64,000 nucleotides of DNA from Francisella persica ATCC VR-331 (GCF_001653955.1 NZ_CP013022.1:744001-808000), one strand, 5' to 3'. Shown: positions 1 to 9,116, counted from the stretch's first letter. Numbers and translations: made by a program. Notes: generated from the sequence alone by a model not told the origin.

Positions 1-651
1 TGGAGTTACGATAACTCAAATAAATATATTTTTGCTACAGATGGAGGATCATTAAATTTAAATGGATCTGTTAACATTCCAGTTATTAGTAATATTAATG
101 CATATAAGGTAGAAGTTGGAGGTACTTATAATATAGCCGTGCCAAATACTGATATGTCAGCGCTAACTATTAGAGCTGGAGTTCAATATGGTGGCGGTTT
201 TGGTAAAACAAAAGAACTACCTTTCTACGAGAACTTCTATGGTGGTGGTTGGGGAAGCGTACGTGGTTTCCTACAAGGTTCACTTGGTCCACGTGATATT
301 AACTTAATAGATGGTTCTACAGGTAAATCAATTGGTGGTAACCTTAATATTTATAATAACTATGATTTATTGTTTCCTATACCTTTTATTAAGGATAGTT
401 CTAAGATGAGGATAGGAGCATTTTTCGATATAGGTAATACATATACAACTTATAATTTAAATGGGGTAGTAGCCGCTCAACCAAAGCAAGAAACTGTACC
501 TTCATTTTCTAATTTGAAATACTCTATTGGTGTTGAGTTTAGATGGGCTTCGCCAATGGGACCATTAGCTGTGTCATTTGCTCAGCCATTTAATGTGCAA
601 AAAGGTGATATAACTCAAGTATTCCAATTTTCATTAGGACAAAACTTCTAA
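1..651 (+). CDS. bamA: BamA, outer-membrane assembly factor (C-terminal part, cut by left edge)
   Basis: This is the C-terminal 216 residues of the Omp85-family BamA barrel, which folds and inserts beta-barrel proteins into the outer membrane. The frame is open from base 1, so the start lies outside the window. Seen: alternating barrel strands, the conserved VRGF motif (VRGFLQGSLGPRD) of the lid-lock loop, and a C-terminal strand ending in FQFSLGQNF with the terminal Phe typical of outer-membrane barrels. skp follows 135 bases downstream, the usual bamA-skp-lpxD order. The identification is secure; only the N-terminal POTRA part is missing from view. Confidence 0.95.
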   Translation, partial: WSYDNSNKYIFATDGGSLNLNGSVNIPVISNINAYKVEVGGTYNIAVPNTDMSALTIRAGVQYGGGFGKTKELPFYENFYGGGWGSVRGFLQGSLGPRDINLIDGSTGKSIGGNLNIYNNYDLLFPIPFIKDSSKMRIGAFFDIGNTYTTYNLNGVVAAQPKQETVPSFSNLKYSIGVEFRWASPMGPLAVSFAQPFNVQKGDITQVFQFSLGQNF

Positions 652-714
652 AATAGACATGTTATTTTCTTATATAAAAAACTAGGTTTAATTGTATCTG
701 GTACCTAAAACGGT

Positions 715-744
715 TTAACAACTTTGGTAATATTGTGTTAGAAT
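715..744 (+). promoter_or_regulatory. Candidate sigma70 promoter for skp-lpx genes
   Basis: TTAACA at 715-720 and TAGAAT at 739-744 are separated by 18 bases and lie about 40 bases upstream of skp. This could allow skp and the lpx genes to be transcribed apart from bamA. Judged by eye only. Confidence 0.4.
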
Positions 745-786
745 ACATTATTAAATAATTATATAAATTTAGGGGAGATCTTATAA

Positions 787-1293
787 ATGAAAAAAATTGC
801 TTTATCAATATGCGTTTTGGCAAGTGCATTTACCGCAGTAGCGTATGCAGACACTAAAATAGCTGTAGTTAATCCAGTTGAGATCTTCAATGATTCTGAT
901 TTAGGCTCTGTTAGCGTCAAAAAACTTGAAAATGATCTTAAGCCAGATGCTACTAAGCTTAAGCAAGAACAAGAAAATATTATGCAGAAGATGAAAGCTT
1001 TACAAGATAATTCTGCAACTATGACTAAAAGTGAATTAGATAAGAAACAGCAGCAAATCCAACAAGAACAACAAAACTTTGCTGAAAAAGCACGAATCTT
1101 GCAGCAAAAAGAGTATATGGCAAAAGATAAGCTATCAAAAAAATTTCAAGCTTCATTTGATAAGGCTGTACAGATAATTGCTAAGCAAAAAAAATATAAC
1201 ATAGTGCTTACAACACAGGCATTAGCTTATGTCAATAATATTGATGATATATCAAACCAAGTTATTGAATTGATGAATAAGGACTCTGAATAA
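787..1293 (+). CDS. skp: Skp/OmpH periplasmic chaperone
   Basis: Periplasmic chaperone that holds unfolded outer-membrane proteins in transit to BamA. The 168-residue protein starts with a Sec signal peptide (basic MKK, hydrophobic core, likely cleavage after AVAYA near residue 21). A long Gln/Lys-rich segment at residues about 50-120 should form the coiled-coil tentacles of the Skp trimer. Length matches the family. A purine-rich GGGGAG ribosome site precedes the ATG. It sits between bamA and lpxD, the conserved arrangement. Confidence 0.93.
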   Translation: MKKIALSICVLASAFTAVAYADTKIAVVNPVEIFNDSDLGSVSVKKLENDLKPDATKLKQEQENIMQKMKALQDNSATMTKSELDKKQQQIQQEQQNFAEKARILQQKEYMAKDKLSKKFQASFDKAVQIIAKQKKYNIVLTTQALAYVNNIDDISNQVIELMNKDSE

Positions 1294-1311
1294 TCCTAGG
1301 GAGTTTTATTA

Positions 1312-2328
1312 ATGTATACTTTAGATTTTCTAGCATCAAAGCTTGATGGTGAAGTCAAGGGCAATAAAAGTATCGAGATAAATAAGATTGCTACACTATC
1401 ACAAGCTGGTGAAGGCGATATTTCTTTTTGTACTAACCCTAAGTATTTAAAGGCATTATCCGAGACAAAAGCATCAGCAGTTTTAATTACAGAAGAGGCA
1501 TTAGAATACTGTAATACAAACGCAATAGTGTTATCAAATCCTTATATGGCTTTAGCAAAGGTTATGGAACTATTTGATAAATCCCCGTGTCCAGATGGTA
1601 AAATTCATAGTAAAGCTGTTGTAGCTGTAAGTGCTGTAATTGGTGAAAATGTCACTATAGGAGCTAATGCGGTTATTGGAGAAAATGTAATTATCGGTGA
1701 TAATGTCTGCATAGGTGCCTGTGCAACTATTGATAATGGCACTAAAATAGGTAATGATACTTTTATTAAGAATAATGTATCTATTGCTCATGATGTTGTA
1801 ATTGGTACTGGATGTATTATTCATCAAAATGCTGTAATTGGTTGTGACGGTTTTGGTAATGCAAGAGATGAAGATGGTAGTTGGACTAAGATTCCTCAAC
1901 TAGGTAGAGTAATTATCGAAGATGATGTTGAGATTGGTTCAGGAACAACTGTTGATAGAGGGGCTATTGATGATACGATAATTAAAAAGGGTGCACGTAT
2001 TGATAATTTAGTACAGATAGCTCATAATGTAGTTATCGGTGGAAATACCGCCATAGCTAGTGTTACAGCTGTTGCAGGTAGTACAAAGATTGGTGATAAC
2101 TGTCTTATTGGAGGTCAGTCAGCTATAACTGGGCACATCAGTATTTGTGATAACACTATCATAGGTGGCGCATCTAATATTGGTAAGTCGATTACTAAGC
2201 CAGGAATGTACTATGCTGCGTTTGAAGCTAAACCTAGGATCCAATGGGGTAGGTTTGTGGCTAAACTAGCTAAGATTGATATTCTAATTACAAAAGTAAG
2301 ACAACTAGAAGAAAAATTAAATAAGTAA
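1312..2328 (+). CDS. lpxD: UDP-3-O-(3-hydroxyacyl)glucosamine N-acyltransferase LpxD
   Basis: Third step of lipid A synthesis: adds the N-linked 3-hydroxyacyl chain from acyl-ACP to UDP-3-O-acylglucosamine in the cytoplasm. The 338 residues comprise an N-terminal uridine-binding domain (to about residue 100), left-handed beta-helix hexapeptide repeats (about 100-300) and a C-terminal helix. His238 in IAHNVVIGG matches the catalytic His of the family. AGGGAG precedes the ATG. Known: Francisella can carry two LpxD enzymes with different temperature and chain-length preferences. The copy in the bamA-lpxB cluster is probably LpxD1, but this is inferred from context only. Confidence 0.94.
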   Translation: MYTLDFLASKLDGEVKGNKSIEINKIATLSQAGEGDISFCTNPKYLKALSETKASAVLITEEALEYCNTNAIVLSNPYMALAKVMELFDKSPCPDGKIHSKAVVAVSAVIGENVTIGANAVIGENVIIGDNVCIGACATIDNGTKIGNDTFIKNNVSIAHDVVIGTGCIIHQNAVIGCDGFGNARDEDGSWTKIPQLGRVIIEDDVEIGSGTTVDRGAIDDTIIKKGARIDNLVQIAHNVVIGGNTAIASVTAVAGSTKIGDNCLIGGQSAITGHISICDNTIIGGASNIGKSITKPGMYYAAFEAKPRIQWGRFVAKLAKIDILITKVRQLEEKLNK

Positions 2329-2338
2329 GGATTATTTA

Positions 2339-2830
2339 ATGAGTCAGTTTAATGAAAATAATAAACAGATAGATGTAATGGGAATTAGAAAAATCTTACC
2401 TCATAGATATCCTTTTGCACTTTTGGATAAGATCGTTGATTGGAGTATTGAAGATAGAACTATTGTTGCACAAAAAAATGTCACTATAAATGAGGATTTT
2501 TTTAACGGGCACTTTCCTGATTTCCCAGTTATGCCTGGTGTATTAATAGTTGAAGCAATGGCCCAAGCAACAGCAATACTTGGTGAATTAATGGCAGAAA
2601 CATTGTTTGCTCATGTGGTTGAGAAAGCTGGCGGTGGTAGAAGAACGTTTATGCTAGCTGGTATTGATAAGGTAAGGGTTAAAAAACCTGTTGTACCAGG
2701 TGATGTGTTAGTGATTGAGTCACGCATGGTAAAACAAAAAAATATCATTTGCACTGCAGAGTCAGTAGCGAAAGTTGGTGGACAAGTTGTTTGTTCAGCT
2801 GAATTAATGGCAGCATATAAGGACTATTAA
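2339..2830 (+). CDS. fabZ: 3-hydroxyacyl-ACP dehydratase FabZ
   Basis: Hot-dog-fold dehydratase that converts 3-hydroxyacyl-ACP to trans-2-enoyl-ACP. It draws on the same 3-hydroxyacyl-ACP pool as LpxA and LpxD. The 163 residues contain the PHRYPFALLD motif and the catalytic pair His58 (GHFPDFPVMPG) and Glu72 (VEAMAQA). An AAGGA site lies just before the ATG and lpxA starts 2 bases after the stop, so it is cotranscribed with the lpx genes. Confidence 0.95.
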   Translation: MSQFNENNKQIDVMGIRKILPHRYPFALLDKIVDWSIEDRTIVAQKNVTINEDFFNGHFPDFPVMPGVLIVEAMAQATAILGELMAETLFAHVVEKAGGGRRTFMLAGIDKVRVKKPVVPGDVLVIESRMVKQKNIICTAESVAKVGGQVVCSAELMAAYKDY

Positions 2831-2832
2831 TC

Positions 2833-3612
2833 GTGATACATAGTTTGGCAGTAGTACATGAGAGTGCCAAAATAGCCGATACTGCTATAATAGGGCCATT
2901 CTGTGTTATTGGAAAAAATGTTGTTATTGGTGAGAATACTGAGTTAAAAAGCCATGTAACAATTGGTGGTAATGCTGTTATAGGTAAAAATAATCAGATT
3001 TTTCAGTATGCTTCAATCGGTGATGATCCAATTGATTATACATATAAAAAAGGCGATTTTTCTCAGGTTGTGATTGGTGATAATAATATTATCAGAGAAT
3101 GTGCAACCATTCATGGTGGAACCGCAAAAGAAACTGGAATTACGTCAGTTGGTAATAACAACATTATTATGTGCTATGTGCATATTGGTCATGATTGTAA
3201 AATAGGTAGTTATATAAATTTGGTTAACGGTGTTGGTTTAGCTGGACATGTGCATATTGATGATTATGCAATCTTAAGTTCTAATGTTGGTATTCATCAA
3301 TTTTGTAGAGTCGGTAAACATGCTTTTATTGCTCATGCAGCACTAATTGGTAAGGATGTACCTCCATATCTAATGGTTACTGCTGTGAATGCTGGCTCAA
3401 CTCCTTGTGGTATAAATACTGAAGGCTTAAAGCGTCGTGGCTTTACACCTGAAGAAATGAAAAAAATCAAAGAAGTTTACAAGGTGTTATATCGCAAAGG
3501 TTTAATGATGAAAGAAGCTTTTGAGATAATCAAAGATATGGCTAAAGAAGACAAAGTTTTAGAGCCTTTTGTTGATGTGATTAGTACTTCGCGAAGAGGT
3601 ATACTAAGATAG
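2833..3612 (+). CDS. lpxA: UDP-N-acetylglucosamine O-acyltransferase LpxA
   Basis: First step of lipid A synthesis: transfers a 3-hydroxyacyl chain to O-3 of UDP-GlcNAc. The 259 residues are mainly hexapeptide repeats followed by a helical C-terminal region from about residue 190. His120 in VHIGHDCKIG is the expected catalytic base. The start is GTG at 2833, preceded by AAGGAC inside the fabZ end; the N-terminus IHSLAVVHESAKI aligns with the family start. The stop shares one base with the GTG of lpxB. Confidence 0.95.
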   Translation: MIHSLAVVHESAKIADTAIIGPFCVIGKNVVIGENTELKSHVTIGGNAVIGKNNQIFQYASIGDDPIDYTYKKGDFSQVVIGDNNIIRECATIHGGTAKETGITSVGNNNIIMCYVHIGHDCKIGSYINLVNGVGLAGHVHIDDYAILSSNVGIHQFCRVGKHAFIAHAALIGKDVPPYLMVTAVNAGSTPCGINTEGLKRRGFTPEEMKKIKEVYKVLYRKGLMMKEAFEIIKDMAKEDKVLEPFVDVISTSRRGILR

Positions 3613-4754
3613 TGAGAATAGGTATTGTAGCCGGAGAGCTCTCAGGTGATCAATTGGGTGGCACACTAGTTAAGGTTTTAAAGCTAAGATATCCTGATGC
3701 AACAATTGAGGGTATCGGTGGCCCTAAAATGGCAGCAGCTGGTTTTAAAAGCCTCTACCCAATGGATGCACTATCATTAATTGGTTTATTAGAAATTATT
3801 TCAAAGGGTCTGCGCATATTAAGTATTCGTAGCAAAATTATCAATTATTTTAAGCAAAATAAACCTGATATATTTATAGGTATAGATGCCCCTGATTTTA
3901 ATCTTACGGTTGAAAAAGAATTAAGAGCTGCTGGTATTAAGACTATACATTATGTAAGTCCTAAAATATGGGTTTGGCGCGAATATCGTATCAAAAAAAT
4001 ACGCAAAGCAACTGACAAGATATTAGCGATTTTGCCTTTTGAAGTTGAATACTATAAAAAAAAGCATGATTTTGAAGTTATATATGTTGGCCACCCATTA
4101 GCTAAGAATATTCCAATACATATTGACAGGGCTAAGTATAGAGAAAAACTTGGTTTAGAAAATAATTCTTTGCCAATATTATCAGTTTTACCAGGAAGTC
4201 GTACTACAGAAGTTACAAGGCTGTTACCATTATTTTTGACAGCATTACAGAAATTAGTAGATGCTGGGTATAAATTTAAGGCTATTATGCCTTTAGCTAA
4301 GTCATCATTAAAAACACTATTTGTTAAATATAAGGAGCAAATTGATGATCTAGGGATTGAAGTTTTTGAAGCAAGTTCGCATGAGGTTTTAAAAGCGTCT
4401 GATTTGAGTTTATTAGCATCAGGAACAGCAACATTTGAGGCTATGCTATGTAAACTACCTATGGTTGTAGGTTATAAATTATCATGGCTTTCAGCTTTTA
4501 TTGGTAAAATGTTTATTAGTAACCATAGTTATTGGGCTTTTCCTAATATCTTGCACAAAAGCGAAATTGTGAAAGAATTAATACAAGAAGACTGTACGGT
4601 AAATAATTTATTTAGTGAATTAAAAAGATTGTTTGATGATAAAAAGCGCAACGATTATATAGTAAAAGAATTTGAAAAAATTCATACAGAAATGGTTATA
4701 GATACTGAGAGTAAGATCATCGAAGTATTAGATACTATGATAGAAAAAAATTAA
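3612..4754 (+). CDS. lpxB: Lipid-A-disaccharide synthase LpxB
   Basis: GT19 enzyme that joins UDP-2,3-diacylglucosamine and lipid X into the lipid A disaccharide at the inner membrane face. The 380 residues begin MRIGIVAGELSGDQLGG, the family signature. IDAPDFN and the PGSR motif (SVLPGSRTTEV) are present, and the C-terminal half has the nucleotide-binding GTATFE region. The GTG start overlaps the lpxA stop by one base (tagtg), implying translational coupling. Confidence 0.95.
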   Translation: MRIGIVAGELSGDQLGGTLVKVLKLRYPDATIEGIGGPKMAAAGFKSLYPMDALSLIGLLEIISKGLRILSIRSKIINYFKQNKPDIFIGIDAPDFNLTVEKELRAAGIKTIHYVSPKIWVWREYRIKKIRKATDKILAILPFEVEYYKKKHDFEVIYVGHPLAKNIPIHIDRAKYREKLGLENNSLPILSVLPGSRTTEVTRLLPLFLTALQKLVDAGYKFKAIMPLAKSSLKTLFVKYKEQIDDLGIEVFEASSHEVLKASDLSLLASGTATFEAMLCKLPMVVGYKLSWLSAFIGKMFISNHSYWAFPNILHKSEIVKELIQEDCTVNNLFSELKRLFDDKKRNDYIVKEFEKIHTEMVIDTESKIIEVLDTMIEKN

Positions 4755-4813
4755 TTTTTATAGTCTTTAGAGATATAATACATGGATATGAAAACATTAT
4801 AGGTGTTAGGTAA

Positions 4814-5401
4814 ATGACAATAATACTGGCATTAGTTTTAGTTTTGGTGATATTGATCATAATAGATTTATATCGTAAAAGTTTGCGTCTAAAACAAGTA
4901 GAAATACTTAGAAATATTGAACAAAGTAATACTAAAGAGCTTATAAATCAAGCTAAAAGTTTCTCAGAATATGCTGCTAATATTGAAGATGTTCAGCGTG
5001 AATATCCTCTCTTAAGAGATGGTTTTTTACTACTTTACTTTGAAGCGATTGAAGCAATTCAAATAAAAGACTTAGCCGCATTTTTAAAGTACTATGGGGT
5101 GAAATATACTGATACCAAGGTTTTCCAAAAGGTTAATTATAAGGATGTTATATTTAGCATTTTACCTGATAACCAAGAGCAAGAGTTTTTTAGTGCTACG
5201 GATGGTACTATAACTGGTATTATCGCTGTAATGAATTATAGAAAACTTGCCAGTATCGATTATGATGTTAAAACATGCTATGAATTAATGCTAGATGTTT
5301 TAGAAGATTTAGCTAAGTATTTTCATGGTACGTTAATGAACGAGCATAAAGTTAGACTTACTAAAAAAGACAAACAAAACTATTTAGCGGCAATTTTATA
5401 A
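4814..5401 (+). CDS. Short ZipA-like membrane protein (FtsZ-binding domain)
   Basis: The 195-residue protein has one N-terminal transmembrane segment (about residues 2-18, then basic YRKS), a short linker, and a domain from about residue 65 to the end. That domain follows the ZipA C-terminal fold segment by segment: a hydrophobic strand (GFLLLYFEAIEA), a GVKYTDTKVFQK segment like the GLRYGDMHIFHR segment of ZipA, VIFSILP, and the helix CYELMLDVLEDLAKYFHG. Known: ZipA binds the FtsZ tail and anchors the division ring. Classical ZipA has a long Pro/Gln-rich linker, which is missing here, and it usually sits beside ligA. The identification is by eye and needs a profile search; the alternative is an unrelated membrane protein. 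Confidence 0.6.
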   Translation: MTIILALVLVLVILIIIDLYRKSLRLKQVEILRNIEQSNTKELINQAKSFSEYAANIEDVQREYPLLRDGFLLLYFEAIEAIQIKDLAAFLKYYGVKYTDTKVFQKVNYKDVIFSILPDNQEQEFFSATDGTITGIIAVMNYRKLASIDYDVKTCYELMLDVLEDLAKYFHGTLMNEHKVRLTKKDKQNYLAAIL

Positions 5402-5406
5402 CAATA

Positions 5407-5431
5407 AAAATCTAAAAAAGATTTTGTTTTT
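5407..5431 (+). terminator. Rho-independent terminator after the lpx-zipA-like operon
   Basis: AAAATCT at 5407-5413 pairs with AGATTTT at 5419-5425 around a 5-base A loop, followed by GTTTTT. It lies 6 bases after the stop codon of the ZipA-like gene. Confidence 0.75.
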
Positions 5432-5439
5432 GGTAAGTC

Positions 5440-6217
5440 ATATCCGTAATTTTGATAAAAAAATAATATATCTCATAATTTCTTAAACTTTACATCAGGA
5501 AGAATTTGTATTAGATCTCCATCTTTTATTATATTTTCAACTACGCCATCACCCATTTTTTAAAAAATCTAATCTAATTTTTATAGGCTTGATTAAATTC
5601 ATTAAAGTCATCCATAAATATTGGTATGGGAAACAATATATAAGTTCCATTTTCTAAGGATAGCTTTGTCTATAGCTTTCTTAGGCTATATGATATAAAT
5701 CGATAATTGAGTAAATTTTTTATTGTATTTGGCGTAGTACCATATTTTAAAATTAAATTAGGTTAGGCACATAATATATTTGATATGGGTTGCATTTTCT
5801 ATATTCAAGGTTATCAGTAATAGGGATAATTTGAGTAAAACCTAATATTATATCAATATTGCTTTTTGCTAAATCACTATCTTGTTCAGAAATATTAGTT
5901 TACACTCAATCAATTAGAGGATATTTATTTATAAAATCAACTTAGTTAGATGCTTTAAGATTAGTTCTTTAGCTAAAATCTTTGATACTAATACATACAG
6001 TTAATTTACCCTAGGGAGTTTTTTGTCTAGATTCTAGAAATTTTTGAAGATTATTTACCTTCTTTAAGTAAACTCTGGCATTTATCAAACATTATTATAC
6101 CAAAAGGTGTTATTTTCCATGTTTAGCTGTAGTTGAAATACAAAGTTAATCACTAGCTTATTTATAACTTAAATATTCTGCAACTTTTATATATCTTAAT
6201 TGTGAATAATTTAACAT
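5440..6217 (-). pseudogene. LysR-family transcription regulator, decayed
   Basis: Reading the minus strand from an ATG at 6217 gives a winged-helix start (MLNYSQLRYIKVAEYLSYK), then many stops and frameshifts. Recognisable pieces of the LysR substrate-binding domain remain in changing frames: ISKILAKELI, NISEQDSDLAKSNIDIILG, NTIKNLLNYRF, and an end like GDLIQILPDVKF. Length is close to a full LysR gene, so decay is by point changes and small indels, not by large deletion. The target genes are unknown. Confidence 0.7.
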
Positions 6218-6349
6218 ATTTATTAATCTTTTATGTTTCCGTTATTATAAACCAAAGATTTATAAAGCATGGATATAATTTGATTAAATATAATTAATAA
6301 TTTTTCTTTAGATATAAATAAAAAATATGGATAAACAGTTATGAAATAC

Positions 6350-6725
6350 TAATATCCACCATGCGGGGATTCCTGTAACTGAAACACAACCTGGAGAGCG
6401 CTATAGTCAGTCCTAATATGGATATATCACTCAGGTGGTGAACTTCCACAGGCAGAATACAATAAAAGATTTACTCAATTATCGTTTTATACCAAACCGC
6501 CCATTAAATAAATTAATCCAGACACTACCTCATATAGCTTATAAAATAATAGATTTATATAGTGTGATTAAGTATAAAAATGTTCTTTTAGAACCTTATT
6601 TTCCTATAGAAGGATTTAAAGTTGCTGTAGTTGAGGAAAATGGAGAGATAATAGAGTTTTATATACAAACTGATTTGTCAAACGAAGAGGTATGGAATAA
6701 GCCTGAATTCAATCCTGTATCATAG
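6350..6725 (+). pseudogene. Fragment of an unrecognised gene
   Basis: An open stretch from 6435 to 6725 (96 codons, non-standard start) continues a frame visible upstream (about 6359-6417: HAGIPVTETQPGERYSQS, then a stop). Another frame across 6424-6505 also reads plausibly (GGELPQAEYNKRFTQLSF), so at least one indel is likely. The C-terminal part (FPIEGFKVAVVEENGEIIEF) looks like real protein, but I do not recognise the family. There is no ribosome site before 6435. Bases 6456-6491 are nearly identical, in inverted orientation, to part of the neighbouring LysR remnant. Confidence 0.4.
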
Positions 6726-7339
6726 TTAGTATTTAGATTTTTTTATAAATAAATACTTTATAATTGTTTTCTAGATATTTAATTTAGAAAAGGGAAAATA
6801 GAGTTTCTCAAGCTGCTGGTTACTACTGACAAAAACTATTGAAGTACAAATTTGGTAACTAATAGATTAAACACTCTTTTGGTAGCTAACCTAGAAAGTG
6901 CTTAGTAATTTAGTAATCTACTTTAATAGTAGCATATTAATTATCTTTATATTGTATTATTAGCTGCTTTACATTTTAAATCACTACAGTAACTACAGTA
7001 AAAATTAAAAATATTGAGAAAAATTAACATGAAATATTATTTTTTAAAATTTAAATGAGCTTTATTTAATATCATCCTTGCTAGCAGAGTTAGATAAGTA
7101 GCTGTGAGCGATGAATCTATCAAAGATATGTTTAAATATTCTTTGATTACTTATTTTAGGCTATGAGTGTACATTGAAAATGGGTACACGTACTCTTAAA
7201 TGTACACTGCAATATACTCTACTATACTATCAAGGATTAAATAAATCTAAATAACACACAATTTGATACAATAAAGATATATCAAAACATCGTTATTATT
7301 TGATTTATGATATCGTAACAGTATTATGAGAAATATGTT
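6726..7339. other. Non-coding or fully decayed stretch
   Basis: No frame longer than a few dozen codons and no recognisable protein fragment on either strand. The one structured element is a perfect 10-base inverted repeat, AGTGTACATT (7166-7175) and AATGTACACT (7199-7208), with an internal GGTACACGTAC. Confidence 0.5.
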
Positions 7340-7416
7340 TGGTGGGCCCAGTAGGACTTGAACCTACGACCTACGGATTATGAGTCCGGCGCTCTAACCA
7401 ACTGAGCTATAGGCCC
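7340..7416 (-). tRNA. tRNA with CAU anticodon, probably tRNA-Ile2 (lysidine-modified)
   Basis: The minus strand folds as a complete 77-base cloverleaf with encoded CCA. The acceptor stem is GGGCCTA with TGGGCCC, the D arm is GCTC-AGTTGGTTA-GAGC, the anticodon loop is CTCATAA and the T arm is GTAGG-TTCAAGT-CCTAC. The CAU anticodon fits tRNA-Met or tRNA-Ile2. C4-G69 and C5-G68 in the acceptor stem are the pairs known to favour recognition by TilS, the lysidine synthetase; elongator tRNA-Met of E. coli has U4-A69. I therefore favour Ile2. It is not the initiator, because position 1 forms a normal G-C pair. Confidence 0.88.
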
Positions 7417-7477
7417 ATTAGGCATGATTGTATTTTAAATAAGGTTGTTAGTCAAGAGATATTTTTGTTTTAGATTG

Positions 7478-8287
7478 TTATTTATATATTTTTGAAGATG
7501 TGCCTACGATAAGAGGATCAGGTGGGATTGCTATTTCATGATCTTTATTGTCATACTCAGCGTTATTAAGTATATATCTTATTGCATTTAGTCGGGCGCG
7601 TTTTTTATCATCAGATTTAACGATTACCCATGGTGCATATGGTTTGTCCGTATATATAAACATTCTTTCTTTAGCTTCAGTATAGTCATCCCATTTATCT
7701 AAAGACGCTTTATCTATTGGGCTAAGTTTCCATTGTTTTAAAGGGTGACTTTCTCTGGCAGCAAATCTATTTTTTTGTTCCTTTTGGCTGACTGAGAACC
7801 AAAACTTTATTATCATAGTACCACTATCAACTAGCATTTTTTCTAGTTGAGGAGCCTGTTCTAGGAATAAAAAATATTCCCTTTCAGTACAGAACCCCAT
7901 AACTCTTTCAACTCCAGCACGATTATACCAAGATCTATCAAAAAGTACTATTTCCCCCCCAGATGGTAGGTGTTCTATGTATCTTTGGAAGTACCATTGA
8001 TTTCTCTCTCGTTCTGATGATTTCTCTAGGGCAATTACCTTAGCACCACGTGGATTGAGATGTTCCATCATTCTTTTTATAGTTCCATCCTTACCAGCGG
8101 CATCTCTCCCTTCAAAAATGACTAGAACTTTTTTATTATTTTCTTTTACCCACTTTTGAAATTTTAATAGTTCTATTTGTAGGTAATGCTTTTGTTTTTC
8201 ATATACATTGCGTGGAATTTTATGTTTATATGGAAAAATATTTTCTAAAAATAGCTTTTGGCGCTCATCTTGTCTTAAAACTTTCAT
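7478..8287 (-). CDS. ppk2: Polyphosphate kinase 2 (PPK2)
   Basis: Cytoplasmic enzyme that moves phosphate between polyphosphate and nucleoside diphosphates. The 269-residue length and single domain fit the short class that mainly phosphorylates NDP or NMP. Seen: Walker A GRDAAGKDG at residues 60-68, Walker B LFDRSWYNRAGVE with Asp117, and the lid segment with catalytic Arg residues around NQWYFQRYIEHLP. ATG start at 8287. It is a single gene, transcribed leftward toward the tRNA. Which PPK2 class it belongs to cannot be settled by eye. Confidence 0.93.
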   Translation of the reverse strand: MKVLRQDERQKLFLENIFPYKHKIPRNVYEKQKHYLQIELLKFQKWVKENNKKVLVIFEGRDAAGKDGTIKRMMEHLNPRGAKVIALEKSSERERNQWYFQRYIEHLPSGGEIVLFDRSWYNRAGVERVMGFCTEREYFLFLEQAPQLEKMLVDSGTMIIKFWFSVSQKEQKNRFAARESHPLKQWKLSPIDKASLDKWDDYTEAKERMFIYTDKPYAPWVIVKSDDKKRARLNAIRYILNNAEYDNKDHEIAIPPDPLIVGTSSKIYK

Positions 8288-8357
8288 ATAGAATTAGAAA
8301 AACAGCTTAACTTAGTTAATTATATTATCATATAGAAGTGATTAAAAGGTAAACAGA

Positions 8358-9116
8358 TTAGCTTTTTACAGGTTTAAAATTTAGCTTTAGACTAAAAAAT
8401 ATATAAAATATTGAGAACATTAATATTATTGTTATCAGAGGTGTTGGTGTTTTTAGCGGGTAAAGTAGTACTGCTAAGAAAGTTACGATAGCCACTAACA
8501 TTGTTAAAATAAACGTAAATGTTTTGACAAATTTACTCTTACTAATATGCTCAGTTCTTGATAAGTATATATATTTTATCGGTATAAAAGAGAATATTGA
8601 TAATATTATTATCGTTATTTCATTAATCAATTGACTTGACTGAAAACACAGCATATACATTACTATAACATTCCAGTAACTTGGAAAGCCGACAAAAAAA
8701 TGATCATTAGTTTTTGCATTTAGTTGACAGAATTGATAAGAAGAAGAAATAGTTATCATTATTATTATCGGAATTAGCCATTGTTGGCTTACTATTGCAG
8801 ACACATATATCCAAATGCAAGGAACAATTGAATATGTCGTAAAGTCTATAATATTATCAAGAAGTGAGCCATCTAGAGGAGCAAGTTTTTTGATATCAAC
8901 CAATCTCGCTAGACTACCATCTATTGAGTCAATAAATATCGCTATTATAATGCTAAACATTGAAAGCTTAATATAGTAGTGATGTAGATTTGTTTGACCT
9001 AATACAATTGTTTTGGCAGCTTCTATTGAAAATATAATAGCTAAGATACCAAATACAGCACCTAATGATGTAAAAAGGTGCACTAGCCAAGCATATATTT
9101 TTTGTAGGGTTTGCAT
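8358..9116 (-). CDS. pcs: Phosphatidylcholine synthase
   Basis: Membrane CDP-alcohol phosphatidyltransferase that condenses CDP-diacylglycerol with choline to make phosphatidylcholine in one step. The 252 residues have about eight hydrophobic segments. The CDP-alcohol motif is present near residues 62-90 (DGSLARLVDIKKLAPLDG followed by SLLDNIIDF), in the spacing typical of Pcs rather than PgsA or PssA. Known: Francisella membranes contain phosphatidylcholine. Transcribed leftward, about 45 bases after ispA. Confidence 0.85.
   Translation of the reverse strand: MQTLQKIYAWLVHLFTSLGAVFGILAIIFSIEAAKTIVLGQTNLHHYYIKLSMFSIIIAIFIDSIDGSLARLVDIKKLAPLDGSLLDNIIDFTTYSIVPCIWIYVSAIVSQQWLIPIIIMITISSSYQFCQLNAKTNDHFFVGFPSYWNVIVMYMLCFQSSQLINEITIIILSIFSFIPIKYIYLSRTEHISKSKFVKTFTFILTMLVAIVTFLAVLLYPLKTPTPLITIILMFSIFYIFFSLKLNFKPVKS

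Noticed and set aside
1570-1899. 109-codon minus-strand open frame inside lpxD
   Set aside because: Antisense shadow: low-complexity Asn/Ser/Ile/Tyr-rich translation opposite hexapeptide repeats, no ribosome site, and lpxD is certain.
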